64,000 bases of DNA. Origin: Methyloversatilis sp. GTDB lineage: Bacteria; Pseudomonadota; Gammaproteobacteria; Burkholderiales; Rhodocyclaceae. Below, one piece after another: positions 7,795 to 16,856 of the stretch. The notes under the pieces are model-generated. The model saw only the letters and a list, made by a program, of their open reading frames with translations. It had not been told where the DNA came from and made no database searches. The stretch covers positions 25,781 through 89,780 of the forward strand of contig NZ_JAUYNV010000056.1 in NCBI RefSeq assembly GCF_030698125.1. The letters run 5' to 3'. Numbering within the stretch: the stretch's first letter is position 1; every line of letters starts with the position of its first letter. Position numbers and translations under genes: made by a program.

Positions 7795-8996
7795 CAGGTC
7801 TTCAACTTCGTCAGCATGTCGTACACCGGGCCGAGCACCGCGAAGGCCACCGCCATCAGCAGCAGGCCGAGCACCAGCGTCAGTGTCGGTTCCATCGCGG
7901 CCTGCGCGCGCGCGATGGATTCACGCACATCACGCGTGTAGAAGTAGGACACCTCGCGCAGCGCGCGGTCGAGCGCACCGGTGCTTTCGCCCACACGCAG
8001 CATACGCACGACCAGCGGCGGAAACAGTCCGACGCTCTGGAACGCGGCCGTCACGTTCTGGCCCTGGCTGATCAGCGCGCCGGCGCGCGCCAGCGCGTCG
8101 CGCACGGCCTCGTTGCCGACCACATCTTCCGACGTGCGCACGGCGTCGATGATCGGAATGCCGGCGCCGTACATCATCGCGAACATGCTGGCAAAGCGCG
8201 ACAGCACCACCTTGTGCAGGATCGGGCCGATCACCGGTACCGACAGCTTGAAACCGTCGAAGCGCTGCCGGGCGACCGGGTTGTAGCGCAGCAGCGCAAC
8301 GGCGCCGACGGTCGCCGCGACCATCAGAAACAGCACGGCCGGCCACCAGGCCTGCAGGAATTCCGACGTGCCCATCAGGATGCGTGTCTGCAGCGGCAGC
8401 TCCAGCCCGGTGTTGCGGAAGAAGCGCGCGAGGTCGGGGACGACCACCAGCATCAGTACGGCGATGACGAACAGCAGGAAGGTGCCGACGATGGCCGGAT
8501 AGGTCAGCAGGCGTCGCGTCTGCGACACCAGTTCGTCTTCCCATTTGAATGCGTCGATCTGTTCGCGCAGCACCTCGGCCAGATTGCCGGTCAGCTCGCC
8601 GGCGCGCACCAGTGCGCAGAACACCTTGCTGAACGCGGCCGGATGTTCGGCCATGGCCTGCGACAGCGATCGGCCACCCTCGATGCTTTCGACCAGCGAG
8701 GCGACGATTTCGCGCATGCGCGGGTGTTCGGTCGAATCGCGCAGGTCGGTCAGCGCCTCGATCAGCGGCACGCCGGAACGCACCAGCTGTTCGAGGTGGA
8801 AGCTGAAATTGATCAGTTCGAGCCGCGGCAGGCTGTGACCGAACAGCGGCTGCGCGTGCTTCATCGGCTGGCCGTTGACGAAGTCGAGCTGCATGCGCTT
8901 CAAGCGCATTTCGAGATCGACCAGATTGGCGGCGTCCATGCGGCCGAACACCATGCGGCCCTGCGTGTTCATCGCCTTGTACGAAAACATCGCCAT
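7794..8996 (-). CDS. mshG: GspF/PilC/MshG-type inner-membrane platform protein
   Basis: This 400-residue polytopic protein carries two GspF domains. The duplicated signature is visible as LVRSGVPLIEALTDLRD...VFCALVRAGELTGNL and MYGAGIPIIDAVRTSED...VVRMLRVGESTGALD. Hydrophobic segments lie near residues 165-190, 215-235 and 370-395. It forms the cytoplasmic-membrane base that the assembly ATPase turns to extrude pilin subunits. ATG at 8996 lies 2 bases after the ATPase stop; ATG at 8990 is an alternative. The frame continues upstream but antisense to nothing real: that part lies within the ATPase gene. Confidence 0.9.
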   Translation of the reverse strand: MAMFSYKAMNTQGRMVFGRMDAANLVDLEMRLKRMQLDFVNGQPMKHAQPLFGHSLPRLELINFSFHLEQLVRSGVPLIEALTDLRDSTEHPRMREIVASLVESIEGGRSLSQAMAEHPAAFSKVFCALVRAGELTGNLAEVLREQIDAFKWEDELVSQTRRLLTYPAIVGTFLLFVIAVLMLVVVPDLARFFRNTGLELPLQTRILMGTSEFLQAWWPAVLFLMVAATVGAVALLRYNPVARQRFDGFKLSVPVIGPILHKVVLSRFASMFAMMYGAGIPIIDAVRTSEDVVGNEAVRDALARAGALISQGQNVTAAFQSVGLFPPLVVRMLRVGESTGALDRALREVSYFYTRDVRESIARAQAAMEPTLTLVLGLLLMAVAFAVLGPVYDMLTKLKT

Positions 8997-8998
8997 CG

Positions 8999-10738
8999 TC
9001 AGCGTGCGTACCAGTCCGGACCGCTCTGGGCCATGCGTTCGGTGAGATCGACCACGCGCGCCAGCTCGTCGAGCGAAGTCGAGCCGTCGATGACGCGCCG
9101 CAGCCCATCTTCGGCCAGCGAGCGGAAACCCTTGGCACGGGCGGCGTTGCGCAGCTCGCGCGCGGTGGCGCGCCGGGCCACCAGTTCGTCGAGGTCGGAA
9201 TCCATGCGCAGCAGTTCCATCACTGCAAGGCGGCCGCGGTAGCCGGTGAATTCGCAGGCCGGGCAGCCGACCGCGTCGTGGATGTCCGGCGCTGCGCGGT
9301 CCTCGCGCAGACCGAGCAGATGCAGTTCGTGCGCCTCGGCCGGTCGCGCCTTCCGGCAATACAGGCACAACTTGCGCAACAGACGCTGCGCCATCACGCC
9401 GATGATGTTGCCGGCCATGATGTCGGGCAGGATGCCGATGTCGAGCAGGCGCGGAATCGCGCCGAGCGCCGAGTTGGTGTGCAGCGTGGAATACACCTGG
9501 TGACCGGTCATCGCGGCGCGAAAGGCCATCTCGGCGGTTTCGGCATCGCGGATTTCGCCCACCAGGATGATGTCCGGATCCTGCCGCATCATCGAGCGCA
9601 CGCCGTTCGCGAAATCGAGCTTCACCGCCTCGGCGACCGAAGTCTGGCGGATCAGCGCCATCGGGTATTCGACCGGATCTTCGAGGGTCATGATGTTCAC
9701 GCCCTCGGAATTGATGTGGTTGAGCACCGAATACAGCGTGGTGGTCTTGCCGCTGCCGGTCGGGCCGGTGGCGAGGATGATGCCTTCGGGTCGCGCGATC
9801 ATCAGCTTCAGCTGGTCGAGCTGCGAATCGGCCAGCCCCAGTTCGTCGAGCGCGACGATGCCGCGCGCCCGGTCGAGGATGCGCAGCACGATGTTTTCGC
9901 CGTGCAGTGTCGGTTGCGACGACACGCGGAAATCGACCGGCCGGCCGCTGATGGTGAGCGAAATGCGCCCGTCCTGCGGCGCGCGCATTTCGGCGATGTT
10001 CATGCCGGCCACCACCTTGATGCGCACCGCCATCGCCGGCCAGTACGAGCGATGCAGCGCGCGGATCTGCCGCAGCAGGCCGTCGATGCGGTAGCGGATG
10101 CGCAGGAAGCCGGCTTCCGGCTCGAAGTGGATGTCGGAGGCGCCGCGCTTGACCGCATCGGTCAGCAGCGCGTCGATCAGGCGCACCACCGGCTGGCTGT
10201 ATTCGTCGGCCGAGGAGGCCAGTGCGCGGTAATCGACCTCGCCGGTTTCCAGTTCGGTCAGGATGCCTTCGATCGACAGTTCGTGGCCGTAGGACTGATC
10301 GATCGCGTGCGCGATTTCGGTCTCGCCGGCCAGTACGGTTTCGAGCTCGACGCCTTCCGGCAGCAACGCACGCAGCTGGTCGAGCGCGACGATGTCGTTC
10401 ACGTCGGACACGGCGACCGTCAGTTTGCGCGCACTGGCCAGGTAGTTCAGCGGCAGCAGCCGGTGCCGCTTGGCCAGCGCCTGCGGCACCAGTCGCAGGG
10501 CGTCGGCGTCGATCAGCGCATGCGACAGATCGACCGTGCGCTTGCCCAGCGTGACGCCAAGTGCTTCGCGCAACGTGGCTTCGCTGACGAAGCCCAGCTG
10601 CACCAGCAGGCGGCCCATCGGAATGTTCAGCTTCTGCTGTTCCTGCAGCGCGATGCGCAACTGGTCTTCGGTCACCAGCCCCTGCGCCAGCAGCAACTGG
10701 CCGAGCGGACGGCGCGGTGCGTTGGCCGGCGCGTTCAT
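8999..10738 (-). CDS. mshE: MshE/PilB-type pilus assembly ATPase
   Basis: The 579-residue hexameric ATPase powers assembly of the MSHA-like fibre. The N-terminal region (GQLLLAQGLVTEDQLRIALQ, then LGVTLGKRTVDLS) is an MshEN-type module, a domain known to bind c-di-GMP in several relatives. The ATPase core shows Walker A GPTGSGKTTTL (about residue 325), Asp box and Walker B DPDIILVGEIRD, and a histidine box. A tetracysteine zinc site (LCLYC...CPAC) is near the C-terminus. ATG at 10738 is preferred because AGGATGGG lies upstream; ATG at 10753 would overlap the TPR gene. Confidence 0.9.
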   Translation of the reverse strand: MNAPANAPRRPLGQLLLAQGLVTEDQLRIALQEQQKLNIPMGRLLVQLGFVSEATLREALGVTLGKRTVDLSHALIDADALRLVPQALAKRHRLLPLNYLASARKLTVAVSDVNDIVALDQLRALLPEGVELETVLAGETEIAHAIDQSYGHELSIEGILTELETGEVDYRALASSADEYSQPVVRLIDALLTDAVKRGASDIHFEPEAGFLRIRYRIDGLLRQIRALHRSYWPAMAVRIKVVAGMNIAEMRAPQDGRISLTISGRPVDFRVSSQPTLHGENIVLRILDRARGIVALDELGLADSQLDQLKLMIARPEGIILATGPTGSGKTTTLYSVLNHINSEGVNIMTLEDPVEYPMALIRQTSVAEAVKLDFANGVRSMMRQDPDIILVGEIRDAETAEMAFRAAMTGHQVYSTLHTNSALGAIPRLLDIGILPDIMAGNIIGVMAQRLLRKLCLYCRKARPAEAHELHLLGLREDRAAPDIHDAVGCPACEFTGYRGRLAVMELLRMDSDLDELVARRATARELRNAARAKGFRSLAEDGLRRVIDGSTSLDELARVVDLTERMAQSGPDWYAR

Positions 10739-10742
10739 GTGC

Positions 10743-11987
10743 TCAGGGCCCATCCTGCGCGGCCTGCAGCGCGGCGACGCGGGTGGCCACCGCGTCTGCG
10801 TCGAAGGCGGCCGAGCGCTGGCTGCGCAAGGTGAGGGCTTCGCGGTAGTACTGCAGTGCGAGCTTCGACTGGCGTAGCTGGTCGAGGCTGACCGCAAGGT
10901 TGTAGGCGTGGTCGGGCTGGTCGGGCGCCAGTGTCCACGCATTGAAATAGGCCTGTTGCGCTTCGCGCCAGCGCGCCTGTCCGGCATACAGATTGCCGAG
11001 CGCGAACGCCGCGGGTGCCGATTGCGGCTGCGCCGCGGCGATGTTCAGCAGCCGTGCCTCCTGCGCGGCCGGATCGACGTTTTCACTCATCGCCACCTGC
11101 ACCGACGGGTCGGCCGGATCGATTTCGGCGATACGCCGCAACAGCATGCGTGCCTGCTGCGCATCGCCCCGGACGTCAGCCAGCGCCATCAGGCCGTGCA
11201 GCGCATCCGGATTGCGCGGATCGGCACGCAGCGCACGTTCGTAGGCGACTCGCGCGCGATCGTACTCGCCTGCATTGAACGCCGCATAGCCTTCGTTGAT
11301 GTCCTGCGGAATGACCGGCGCATTGCGGGTGATGCGGATCGGCGGCGCAGCGGGCGCTGCCGCGGGCGGCGGCGTCGGTGCCGGCTTATCGGCGGCGAGC
11401 TGACCGGACAGGAAGCGGCTCGATGGCGCGGCCGCCAATGCGTCATCGGGCAGTGCTGCGGGGGCGGTCACGGGTGCACCCGCAGCCAGGGACGACGGTG
11501 CGACCGCGGCGGCGGACGCAGTGGGTCGTTCAGGCGAAGGACCGGTGACGGGCGCTGGCGCCGCGATGCGCGCCGCCGGCGGCGGCAGGGAGGCGGCCGG
11601 TGCGACGGCCCGTCCGCCGTCCAGCAGGCCGATCTGCCACATGACCCAGCCGACGATGCCGAGCAGCAGCACACCGGCTGCGCCGAGCAGCCAGGTGAGC
11701 GGCGACTTGCCGCGTGGTGCCGGTCGCTTGGCGTCGAACAGCACGCGTGCTGCTTCGGCGCCCGGCTGAGGTGAGGGGGGCGTGGCCGGTCGCGGCTCCG
11801 GTACGTCGAGCCCGGCGAAGCGCGCGGCCTGGGCGAATTCGTCGTCGATCAGTTCCAGTTCATGGGCCGGCGTAATGCGCGCCGGTGGCGCGACCGCTGC
11901 CGGCGCAGCTTCGCTTTCGGCTGCCGGGTCTTCCTCGCGCCGCTTGGCGGCCTCGGCCTTCTTCAGCGCTTCGAGCAGCAGGCTCAC
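10743..11987 (-). CDS. MshN-like TPR protein with single membrane anchor
   Basis: The 414-residue protein begins SLLLEALKKAEAAKRR, an N-terminal motif shared by many GspB/MshN-like assembly factors. A Pro/Ala-rich segment follows, then one membrane helix (about residues 95-115), another Pro/Ala linker and a C-terminal TPR array (about 230-410, e.g. GYAAFNAGEYDRARVAYERA). It probably sits in the inner membrane with TPRs in the periplasm and cooperates with the ExeA/MshM-type ATPase. The start is GTG within the secretin stop (GTGA). Confidence 0.75.
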   Translation of the reverse strand: MSLLLEALKKAEAAKRREEDPAAESEAAPAAVAPPARITPAHELELIDDEFAQAARFAGLDVPEPRPATPPSPQPGAEAARVLFDAKRPAPRGKSPLTWLLGAAGVLLLGIVGWVMWQIGLLDGGRAVAPAASLPPPAARIAAPAPVTGPSPERPTASAAAVAPSSLAAGAPVTAPAALPDDALAAAPSSRFLSGQLAADKPAPTPPPAAAPAAPPIRITRNAPVIPQDINEGYAAFNAGEYDRARVAYERALRADPRNPDALHGLMALADVRGDAQQARMLLRRIAEIDPADPSVQVAMSENVDPAAQEARLLNIAAAQPQSAPAAFALGNLYAGQARWREAQQAYFNAWTLAPDQPDHAYNLAVSLDQLRQSKLALQYYREALTLRSQRSAAFDADAVATRVAALQAAQDGP

Positions 11988-13726
11988 TGCGCGGGCTCCA
12001 CTTTGCGGTTCGCGCCGGGCAGCGGGAAGGTCGATCTCATGAAGCGCTCGTCCGGCAGCGAATCGACCAGCGACCGGTAGTCGCCGTCGAGGCTGGCGTC
12101 TTCGATCACGACCGGACGGATCAGCACGACCAGTTCGGTCTTGCGCGAAGTTTCATTGCGCGCCGACAGCAATGCGCCGATGAAGGGCAGCGCCGACACG
12201 CCGGGAATGCTGTCGCGGCGGTAGTTCAGTTCGTCCTGCATCAGGCCGCCAAGCACCGCGGTTTCGCCGCTGGCCACGCGCATGACCGATTCGAGTTCGC
12301 GCGTCTGGATGACCGGCACCAGATTGGGCGAGCTCAGGTCGGGCGTCGGATCCTGCGCATCACCCACCTTGCGCGAAATGGTCGGCCGCACGTTCAGCAG
12401 CACGAAGCCGTCGGCGCTGATCTGCGGCGTGACCGCCATCACCAGACCGACCGATACCGAACGCGGCGTGGCGGTGAAACTGCGCACGGCCTGCGTGTTG
12501 GTATTGGCGACCACGTCGGACTTGATTTCGAAATAGACGATGTTGTTGACGACCTTCAGCAGCGCGGTCTGGTTGTTCAGCACCGACAGCTTGGGGCTCG
12601 ACAGCACCTTCACGTCGCCGTAGGTTTCAAGCAGCTTGATGCTGTCGACCAGCTCGCGGTTGCGGCCCAGACCGATGGCGAACGGCGCATTGGTGGTCAG
12701 ATCGGTCGAGGTGGTATTCAGCGACACCGTGGCACCGCCGCGCTTGCCGCCGCCGGCGAAGGCGGTCCAGTCGATGCCCTGCTGGTAGTTGTCGGTCAGC
12801 TGCACCTCGGCGATGGTCGCTTCGATCAACACCTGGCGACGCGCGATGCGCGTCACCTGGCTGATGAATTCCTGCACCTTCTCGTGTTGGCGCGAGGTGG
12901 CGCGCACGTTGATGACGCCGGTTTCGGCGTTCAGGATGACCGACGCCGCTTCGCGGAAAGTGGCGCGTCGCTCGACCGGCGGGGCGGCGACTGCAGGATC
13001 GGTGCCGGCGACCGGCGCGGCTGCCGGTTCGCTCATCGTGTCCGGCATCAGCTTGTCGGTTTCGTGCAGCAGGTCGCGGATGTTGCGTTCCAGCGATTCC
13101 CAGAAGCGGTTCTTCGCGACGTTCTCGATCCGGGTGCTGGAGCTGTTGCCGGCATTGCCGGTCTGCGTGGCGATGTTCGCAGTGCCGCCGGTGCCGGTGA
13201 CCGCGGCCGAACTGGTCGAGGCGATCTGTGTGTTGATCGACACCGCACCGGTCACGTCGCGCGACATGTTGACGTAGTCGACCCGGTAGCTGCGCAGGTA
13301 GGGCGCGTCGGGCATCACGACCAGATTCGGTCCGTCGAGCTCGAAACGCATGTCGACCTGGGTGGCGATGCGGGTGAGCAGCTGCGGCAGCGTCTGGTCG
13401 ATCGCGTTCAGCGTCACCGCACCCTCGATGCCGGGGTGGATGTCTACATTCACCTTGGCGTCACGCGCCAGCGCGAACAGCAATTCATTCACCGGCACCC
13501 GGTTGACGACCACGCTGTAGGTTTCCGACTTGTGCCGCGGCTGCGGTTGGGGCGGCGACAGCGGGCGGGCGACTGGCGGCGGGATGCCTTCGCGCGCTGC
13601 GGCGCCATCGGTATTTTTTGCCACGACGTGGGCATCCGACATCGGCTGGGGGGTATGCGCCGCACAACCGGCAAGCAGGGCCGCCATCACGGCGCAGGGC
13701 AGAACGGGGCGCAGCAATGCTGTCAT
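11984..13726 (-). CDS. mshL: MshL-type secretin lipoprotein
   Basis: This 580-residue secretin forms the outer-membrane channel of the MSHA-like system. It has a lipoprotein signal with lipobox LLAGC near residue 20. Then come an STN/N-type domain (about 70-140: YSVVVNRVPVNELLFALARD), a middle domain with Ala/Thr/Asn-rich spacers, and the C-terminal secretin domain. The latter shows VLIEATIAEVQLTD, SSPKLSVLNNQTA and ETAVLGGLMQDE. ATG at 13726 is preferred over GTG at 13732. It precedes the TPR gene with a 4-base overlap. Confidence 0.88.
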   Translation of the reverse strand: MTALLRPVLPCAVMAALLAGCAAHTPQPMSDAHVVAKNTDGAAAREGIPPPVARPLSPPQPQPRHKSETYSVVVNRVPVNELLFALARDAKVNVDIHPGIEGAVTLNAIDQTLPQLLTRIATQVDMRFELDGPNLVVMPDAPYLRSYRVDYVNMSRDVTGAVSINTQIASTSSAAVTGTGGTANIATQTGNAGNSSSTRIENVAKNRFWESLERNIRDLLHETDKLMPDTMSEPAAAPVAGTDPAVAAPPVERRATFREAASVILNAETGVINVRATSRQHEKVQEFISQVTRIARRQVLIEATIAEVQLTDNYQQGIDWTAFAGGGKRGGATVSLNTTSTDLTTNAPFAIGLGRNRELVDSIKLLETYGDVKVLSSPKLSVLNNQTALLKVVNNIVYFEIKSDVVANTNTQAVRSFTATPRSVSVGLVMAVTPQISADGFVLLNVRPTISRKVGDAQDPTPDLSSPNLVPVIQTRELESVMRVASGETAVLGGLMQDELNYRRDSIPGVSALPFIGALLSARNETSRKTELVVLIRPVVIEDASLDGDYRSLVDSLPDERFMRSTFPLPGANRKVEPAQ

Positions 13727-13839
13727 GGGCACGGAGACGGACGGTGACTCGGAATGAAACTGAATTCGGATGGTACGCGGAATCCGGGGTCGATCAACAT
13801 GATGCGCAGCCGGCCCTGTTCAGTCAATGCCTTTGGCAT
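13723..13839 (-). CDS. Possible 38-residue small ORF between ATPase and secretin
   Basis: An open frame fills the only gap of any size in the operon. Its ATG lies 2 bases after the MshM-like stop, and its TGA overlaps the secretin ATG (ATGA). The predicted peptide is Arg/Pro-rich with no membrane helix and no recognised motif. Any ATGA start creates such an overlapping stop, so the coupling is weak evidence. It may simply be an untranslated spacer. Confidence 0.2.
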   Translation of the reverse strand: MPKALTEQGRLRIMLIDPGFRVPSEFSFIPSHRPSPCP

Positions 13840-13841
13840 TT

Positions 13842-15299
13842 TCAGGGCTGGCGCAGGCTGCGTACCTGCCGCGCAATCGGCCGCGCGGTGGCGATCCAGT
13901 CGGGCAGCGTGGCGAGCGCCTGCTGCGCAGTGCGCTGATCCGGGAAGTCGCCGTAGATCACCGCCAGCTGGGTGCCGCCTGCAGTGTCTGCGCGATAGGC
14001 CCGCAACTGCTGTGCGTCGAGGGTACGCCGGGCGCGCCGGACATAGCGCTCGACCTGTTCGCCCTGGGCGACCGGGGCCGACATCAGCTGGATGAACCAG
14101 CGGTCGTCGGGCGCCGAGGTCGTCCATGACTTGCTCGATGCCAGCAGCGACGTCAGGTCATCGGCAGGCGCAGGGGGTTGCGCAGCCGGTTCCGGTACAG
14201 CGTCGGGCGGGGTTGAAGTGATGGCATCCGGCATCGCGGCAACCGGCGGGACGGCGGGTTCGCTAGCCGAGGCTGCCGGTGGGGTCTGTTCAGGCTCTGG
14301 CGCGGCAGTGGGCGGCGGCTCCGGTGCGGCGGCCGTCGTGCCGCCGGCGGTCGCTGCCGGGAGGGGTGTTTCGGGGGGCACTCGGTCGATGCTGCGCCCG
14401 AGCAGAAAACCGGCCGCCAGCAGCACGACAGATGCCGCGACCGCCAGCGCCAGCCGTGTCGGGGTGACGCCGCCCGCTGCCGGCACGCGCAGTTCGGTGT
14501 CGGCGAACGCACGCGTGGCGTCGGCTGCCGTGACGCCGTGTGCGCCGCGCGCGAACGCCGCCAGCAGCGCCTTGTCGGCCAGGATATTGATGCGTCGTGT
14601 CAGGCCGCCCGAATCACGCGCGATGCGTGTCACCGAGGCGGCGTCGAACACGTTCGGTCCGCGATAGCCGGCGGCACGCATGCGGAAATCGATGTAGGTG
14701 CCGACATCGTCCGGCTGCAGCGGGTCGAGCCGGAAATGCTGGGTGATGCGGTCCTTCAGTTGCCGCATGTCGGTGCGCGCCAGCAGGTCGTCCAGCTCCG
14801 GCTGGCCGAACAGCGCGATCTTGATCAGCTTGTGGCGTTCGGATTCGAGGTTGGACAGCAAGCGGATCTGTTCCAGCGTTTCCGCCGGCATCGCATGCGC
14901 CTCGTCGATCAGCAGCACGATCTGGCGGCCGGCGGCGAATTCGGCCACCAGCGCCTCCTGCACCGCGCGCAGCAGCCGGTGAGCGCTGCCATCGCTGCCG
15001 GTGGCGGGCGCGCAGCCCAGCTCGTCGGCCAGCACGGCGAGCAGTTCGCCGCGGTTCATCAGCGGGTCGGCGAGATAGATGGCGCGCAGATGGGCGGGAA
15101 GGTGATCGATCAACACCCGCGCCAGCATGGTCTTGCCGGTGCCGACTTCGCCACTGACCTTGACCAGCCCCTCTTCGCGTCCGAGCGCATAGACCAGTGC
15201 GTCGAGCAGTGCCCGGCGGTTCGCGCCGCCGAAGAAGAAATCGGCATGCGGGGTGATGCGGAACGGCGATTCGCGCAGGCCGAAGTGGTCGAGGTACAT
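13842..15299 (-). CDS. ExeA/MshM-type AAA ATPase with C-terminal SPOR domain
   Basis: The 485-residue protein begins MYLDHFGLRESPFRITP, the hallmark of ExeA/GspA-like ATPases. Walker A is GEVGTGKTML (about residue 50) and Walker B is IVLLIDEAHAM (about 125). A membrane helix (about 280-300) and a long Pro/Ala/Glu linker lead to a C-terminal SPOR-like domain (about 405-485: WFIQLMSAPVAQGEQVERYV). The SPOR domain implies binding to denuded peptidoglycan. That fits a role in making room in the wall for the secretin. It starts 1 base after the regulator stop. Confidence 0.83.
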   Translation of the reverse strand: MYLDHFGLRESPFRITPHADFFFGGANRRALLDALVYALGREEGLVKVSGEVGTGKTMLARVLIDHLPAHLRAIYLADPLMNRGELLAVLADELGCAPATGSDGSAHRLLRAVQEALVAEFAAGRQIVLLIDEAHAMPAETLEQIRLLSNLESERHKLIKIALFGQPELDDLLARTDMRQLKDRITQHFRLDPLQPDDVGTYIDFRMRAAGYRGPNVFDAASVTRIARDSGGLTRRINILADKALLAAFARGAHGVTAADATRAFADTELRVPAAGGVTPTRLALAVAASVVLLAAGFLLGRSIDRVPPETPLPAATAGGTTAAAPEPPPTAAPEPEQTPPAASASEPAVPPVAAMPDAITSTPPDAVPEPAAQPPAPADDLTSLLASSKSWTTSAPDDRWFIQLMSAPVAQGEQVERYVRRARRTLDAQQLRAYRADTAGGTQLAVIYGDFPDQRTAQQALATLPDWIATARPIARQVRSLRQP

Positions 15300-15300
15300 G

Positions 15301-16752
15301 TCAGTCGCCGCGGCCGGCGTCGGCGTCCGGGGCGTCCATGCGGTGGTACAGCGTCGTGCGCGCGATGCCCAGCAGACGTGCCGCCGCGCTGACATTGCCG
15401 CGCGCCAGACGCATCGCAGCATCTATATAGGCGCTTTCCCATTCGCGCAGCCGGGCGTCGAGCCGGAAGCCGCCGGCGCGCAGCTCGTCGAGTGCGATAT
15501 CCGCCAGTTCGCGCATCTCCGTGTCATGAACGCCCGGCGCTGCCGGCGCGCTCCCGGCCGGGTCGAATTCCGCCTGCAGTTCGGCCAGACCGACTTCGCG
15601 GCCTGGATACTTGGTCGACAGCCGGATGACGATGTTGCGCAGTTCGCGCACGTTGCCGGGAAAGCCGTAGGCCAGCCACCCCGCACGCGCGTCGGCCGCC
15701 AGCGAAAACGGCTGCCGTTCAAGCTGGGCGCTGAACTGCCAGCGGAAGTGCTCGAGCAGCTGCAGCCGGTCGCTGCCCATGTCGCGCAGGGCCGGCAAGG
15801 TGATCGTGAACACGCTGAGCCGGTGGTAGAGATCCGACCGGAAGCGCCCGGCGCGGACCTCCTCGCTCAGATCGCGATTGGTGGCCGCGATGATGCGTGC
15901 GTTTGAACGGCGCAACTGCGTTTCGCCGACCCGCTGGTACTCACCGTTCTCGAGCACGCGCAGCAGCTTGGCCTGGAGGTCGAGCGGCAGCTCGCCGATC
16001 TCGTCGAGGAACAGGCTGCCCGACGCGGCCTCCTCGAAATAGCCGGTACGTGCCGTCTGTGCGCCGGTGAACGCGCCGCGCGCGTGGCCGAACAGCGTCG
16101 GCTCGACCAGACTGGGCGAAATGGCGGCACAGTTGAGCGCCAGAAAGGGCTGGCCGCCACGCGTCGTGCCGGCGTGCAGGCAGTTGGCGACAATGTCCTT
16201 GCCGGTGCCCGATTCGCCTTCCACCAGCACCGGATACGGCAGATCTGCGTACTGCACGATCTGTGCGCGCAGCCGGATCACCGGTTCGCTGTCGCCGATC
16301 AGCGCCGGCAGGGCGGGAGGCGGCGGGCTGCAGGTTTCAGCCAGCTGGCGCAGCAGCGCATGCAGCGCTGCGGGCTGCGCCGGTTTGGACACGAATTCCG
16401 TGGCGCCAAGGGCGCGCGCATGGCGAGCGAGGCCTTCCTCCCCCTGGCCGGACAGCACCACGATGCGGGTGTCCGGCGCGTGGGCCAGCAGGTCGGCGAT
16501 CAGTGCGTAGCCTTCATCCGGCCGATGCGGGCAGGGCGGCAGGCCAAGATCGATCAACGCCAGTTTCGGTGCCGCCGGTTGTTCGCGCAGCCATGCGATG
16601 GCCGCACCGCGAGAGGCGCGGCTGGTGACGAGGAAATCCGCCTCGAGCAGGAAGCTGAGTGAATCGGCAATCAGCGGGTCGTCGTCGACGATCAGCAGTC
16701 CGGGCCGCGGCGCTTCGGTTTTCGTCGGGCGGGCAGCGTTCGCGAAAGTCAT
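15301..16752 (-). CDS. Sigma-54-dependent response regulator (NtrC family)
   Basis: The 483-residue protein has a receiver domain (about residues 15-140; acidic IVDDDP and phosphoacceptor Asp in ALIDLGLPP). Next is an AAA+ domain (about 160-390; Walker A GESGTGKD, sigma-54 contact loop GAFTGA, Walker [10 protein letters not shown]). A Fis-type helix-turn-helix ends it (about 440-475; [20 protein letters not shown]). It is the first gene of the MSHA-like operon, and no cognate histidine kinase is adjacent. It should activate sigma-54 promoters; the pilin promoter at 56433 is one candidate, but any link is speculative. ATG at 16752 is chosen; the open frame extends into the divergent promoter region. 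Confidence 0.9.
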   Translation of the reverse strand: MTFANAARPTKTEAPRPGLLIVDDDPLIADSLSFLLEADFLVTSRASRGAAIAWLREQPAAPKLALIDLGLPPCPHRPDEGYALIADLLAHAPDTRIVVLSGQGEEGLARHARALGATEFVSKPAQPAALHALLRQLAETCSPPPPALPALIGDSEPVIRLRAQIVQYADLPYPVLVEGESGTGKDIVANCLHAGTTRGGQPFLALNCAAISPSLVEPTLFGHARGAFTGAQTARTGYFEEAASGSLFLDEIGELPLDLQAKLLRVLENGEYQRVGETQLRRSNARIIAATNRDLSEEVRAGRFRSDLYHRLSVFTITLPALRDMGSDRLQLLEHFRWQFSAQLERQPFSLAADARAGWLAYGFPGNVRELRNIVIRLSTKYPGREVGLAELQAEFDPAGSAPAAPGVHDTEMRELADIALDELRAGGFRLDARLREWESAYIDAAMRLARGNVSAAARLLGIARTTLYHRMDAPDADAGRGD

Positions 16753-16818
16753 GACCGATGATAGCGCACGCCGATGGCGCATCCGGAAGCGTCGCTGCGG
16801 CCTGTAGGGCGCCTCTGC

Positions 16819-16824
16819 TACAAT
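16819..16824 (+). promoter_or_regulatory. Probable -10 box of the mla operon
   Basis: TACAAT stands 33 bases upstream of the mlaF start in a context (CTACAATCGCGC) typical of betaproteobacterial promoters. No convincing -35 element is visible at the expected spacing. Confidence 0.4.
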
Positions 16825-16856
16825 CGCGCTCCCTGTTACCCGCATACACTGTTCTC

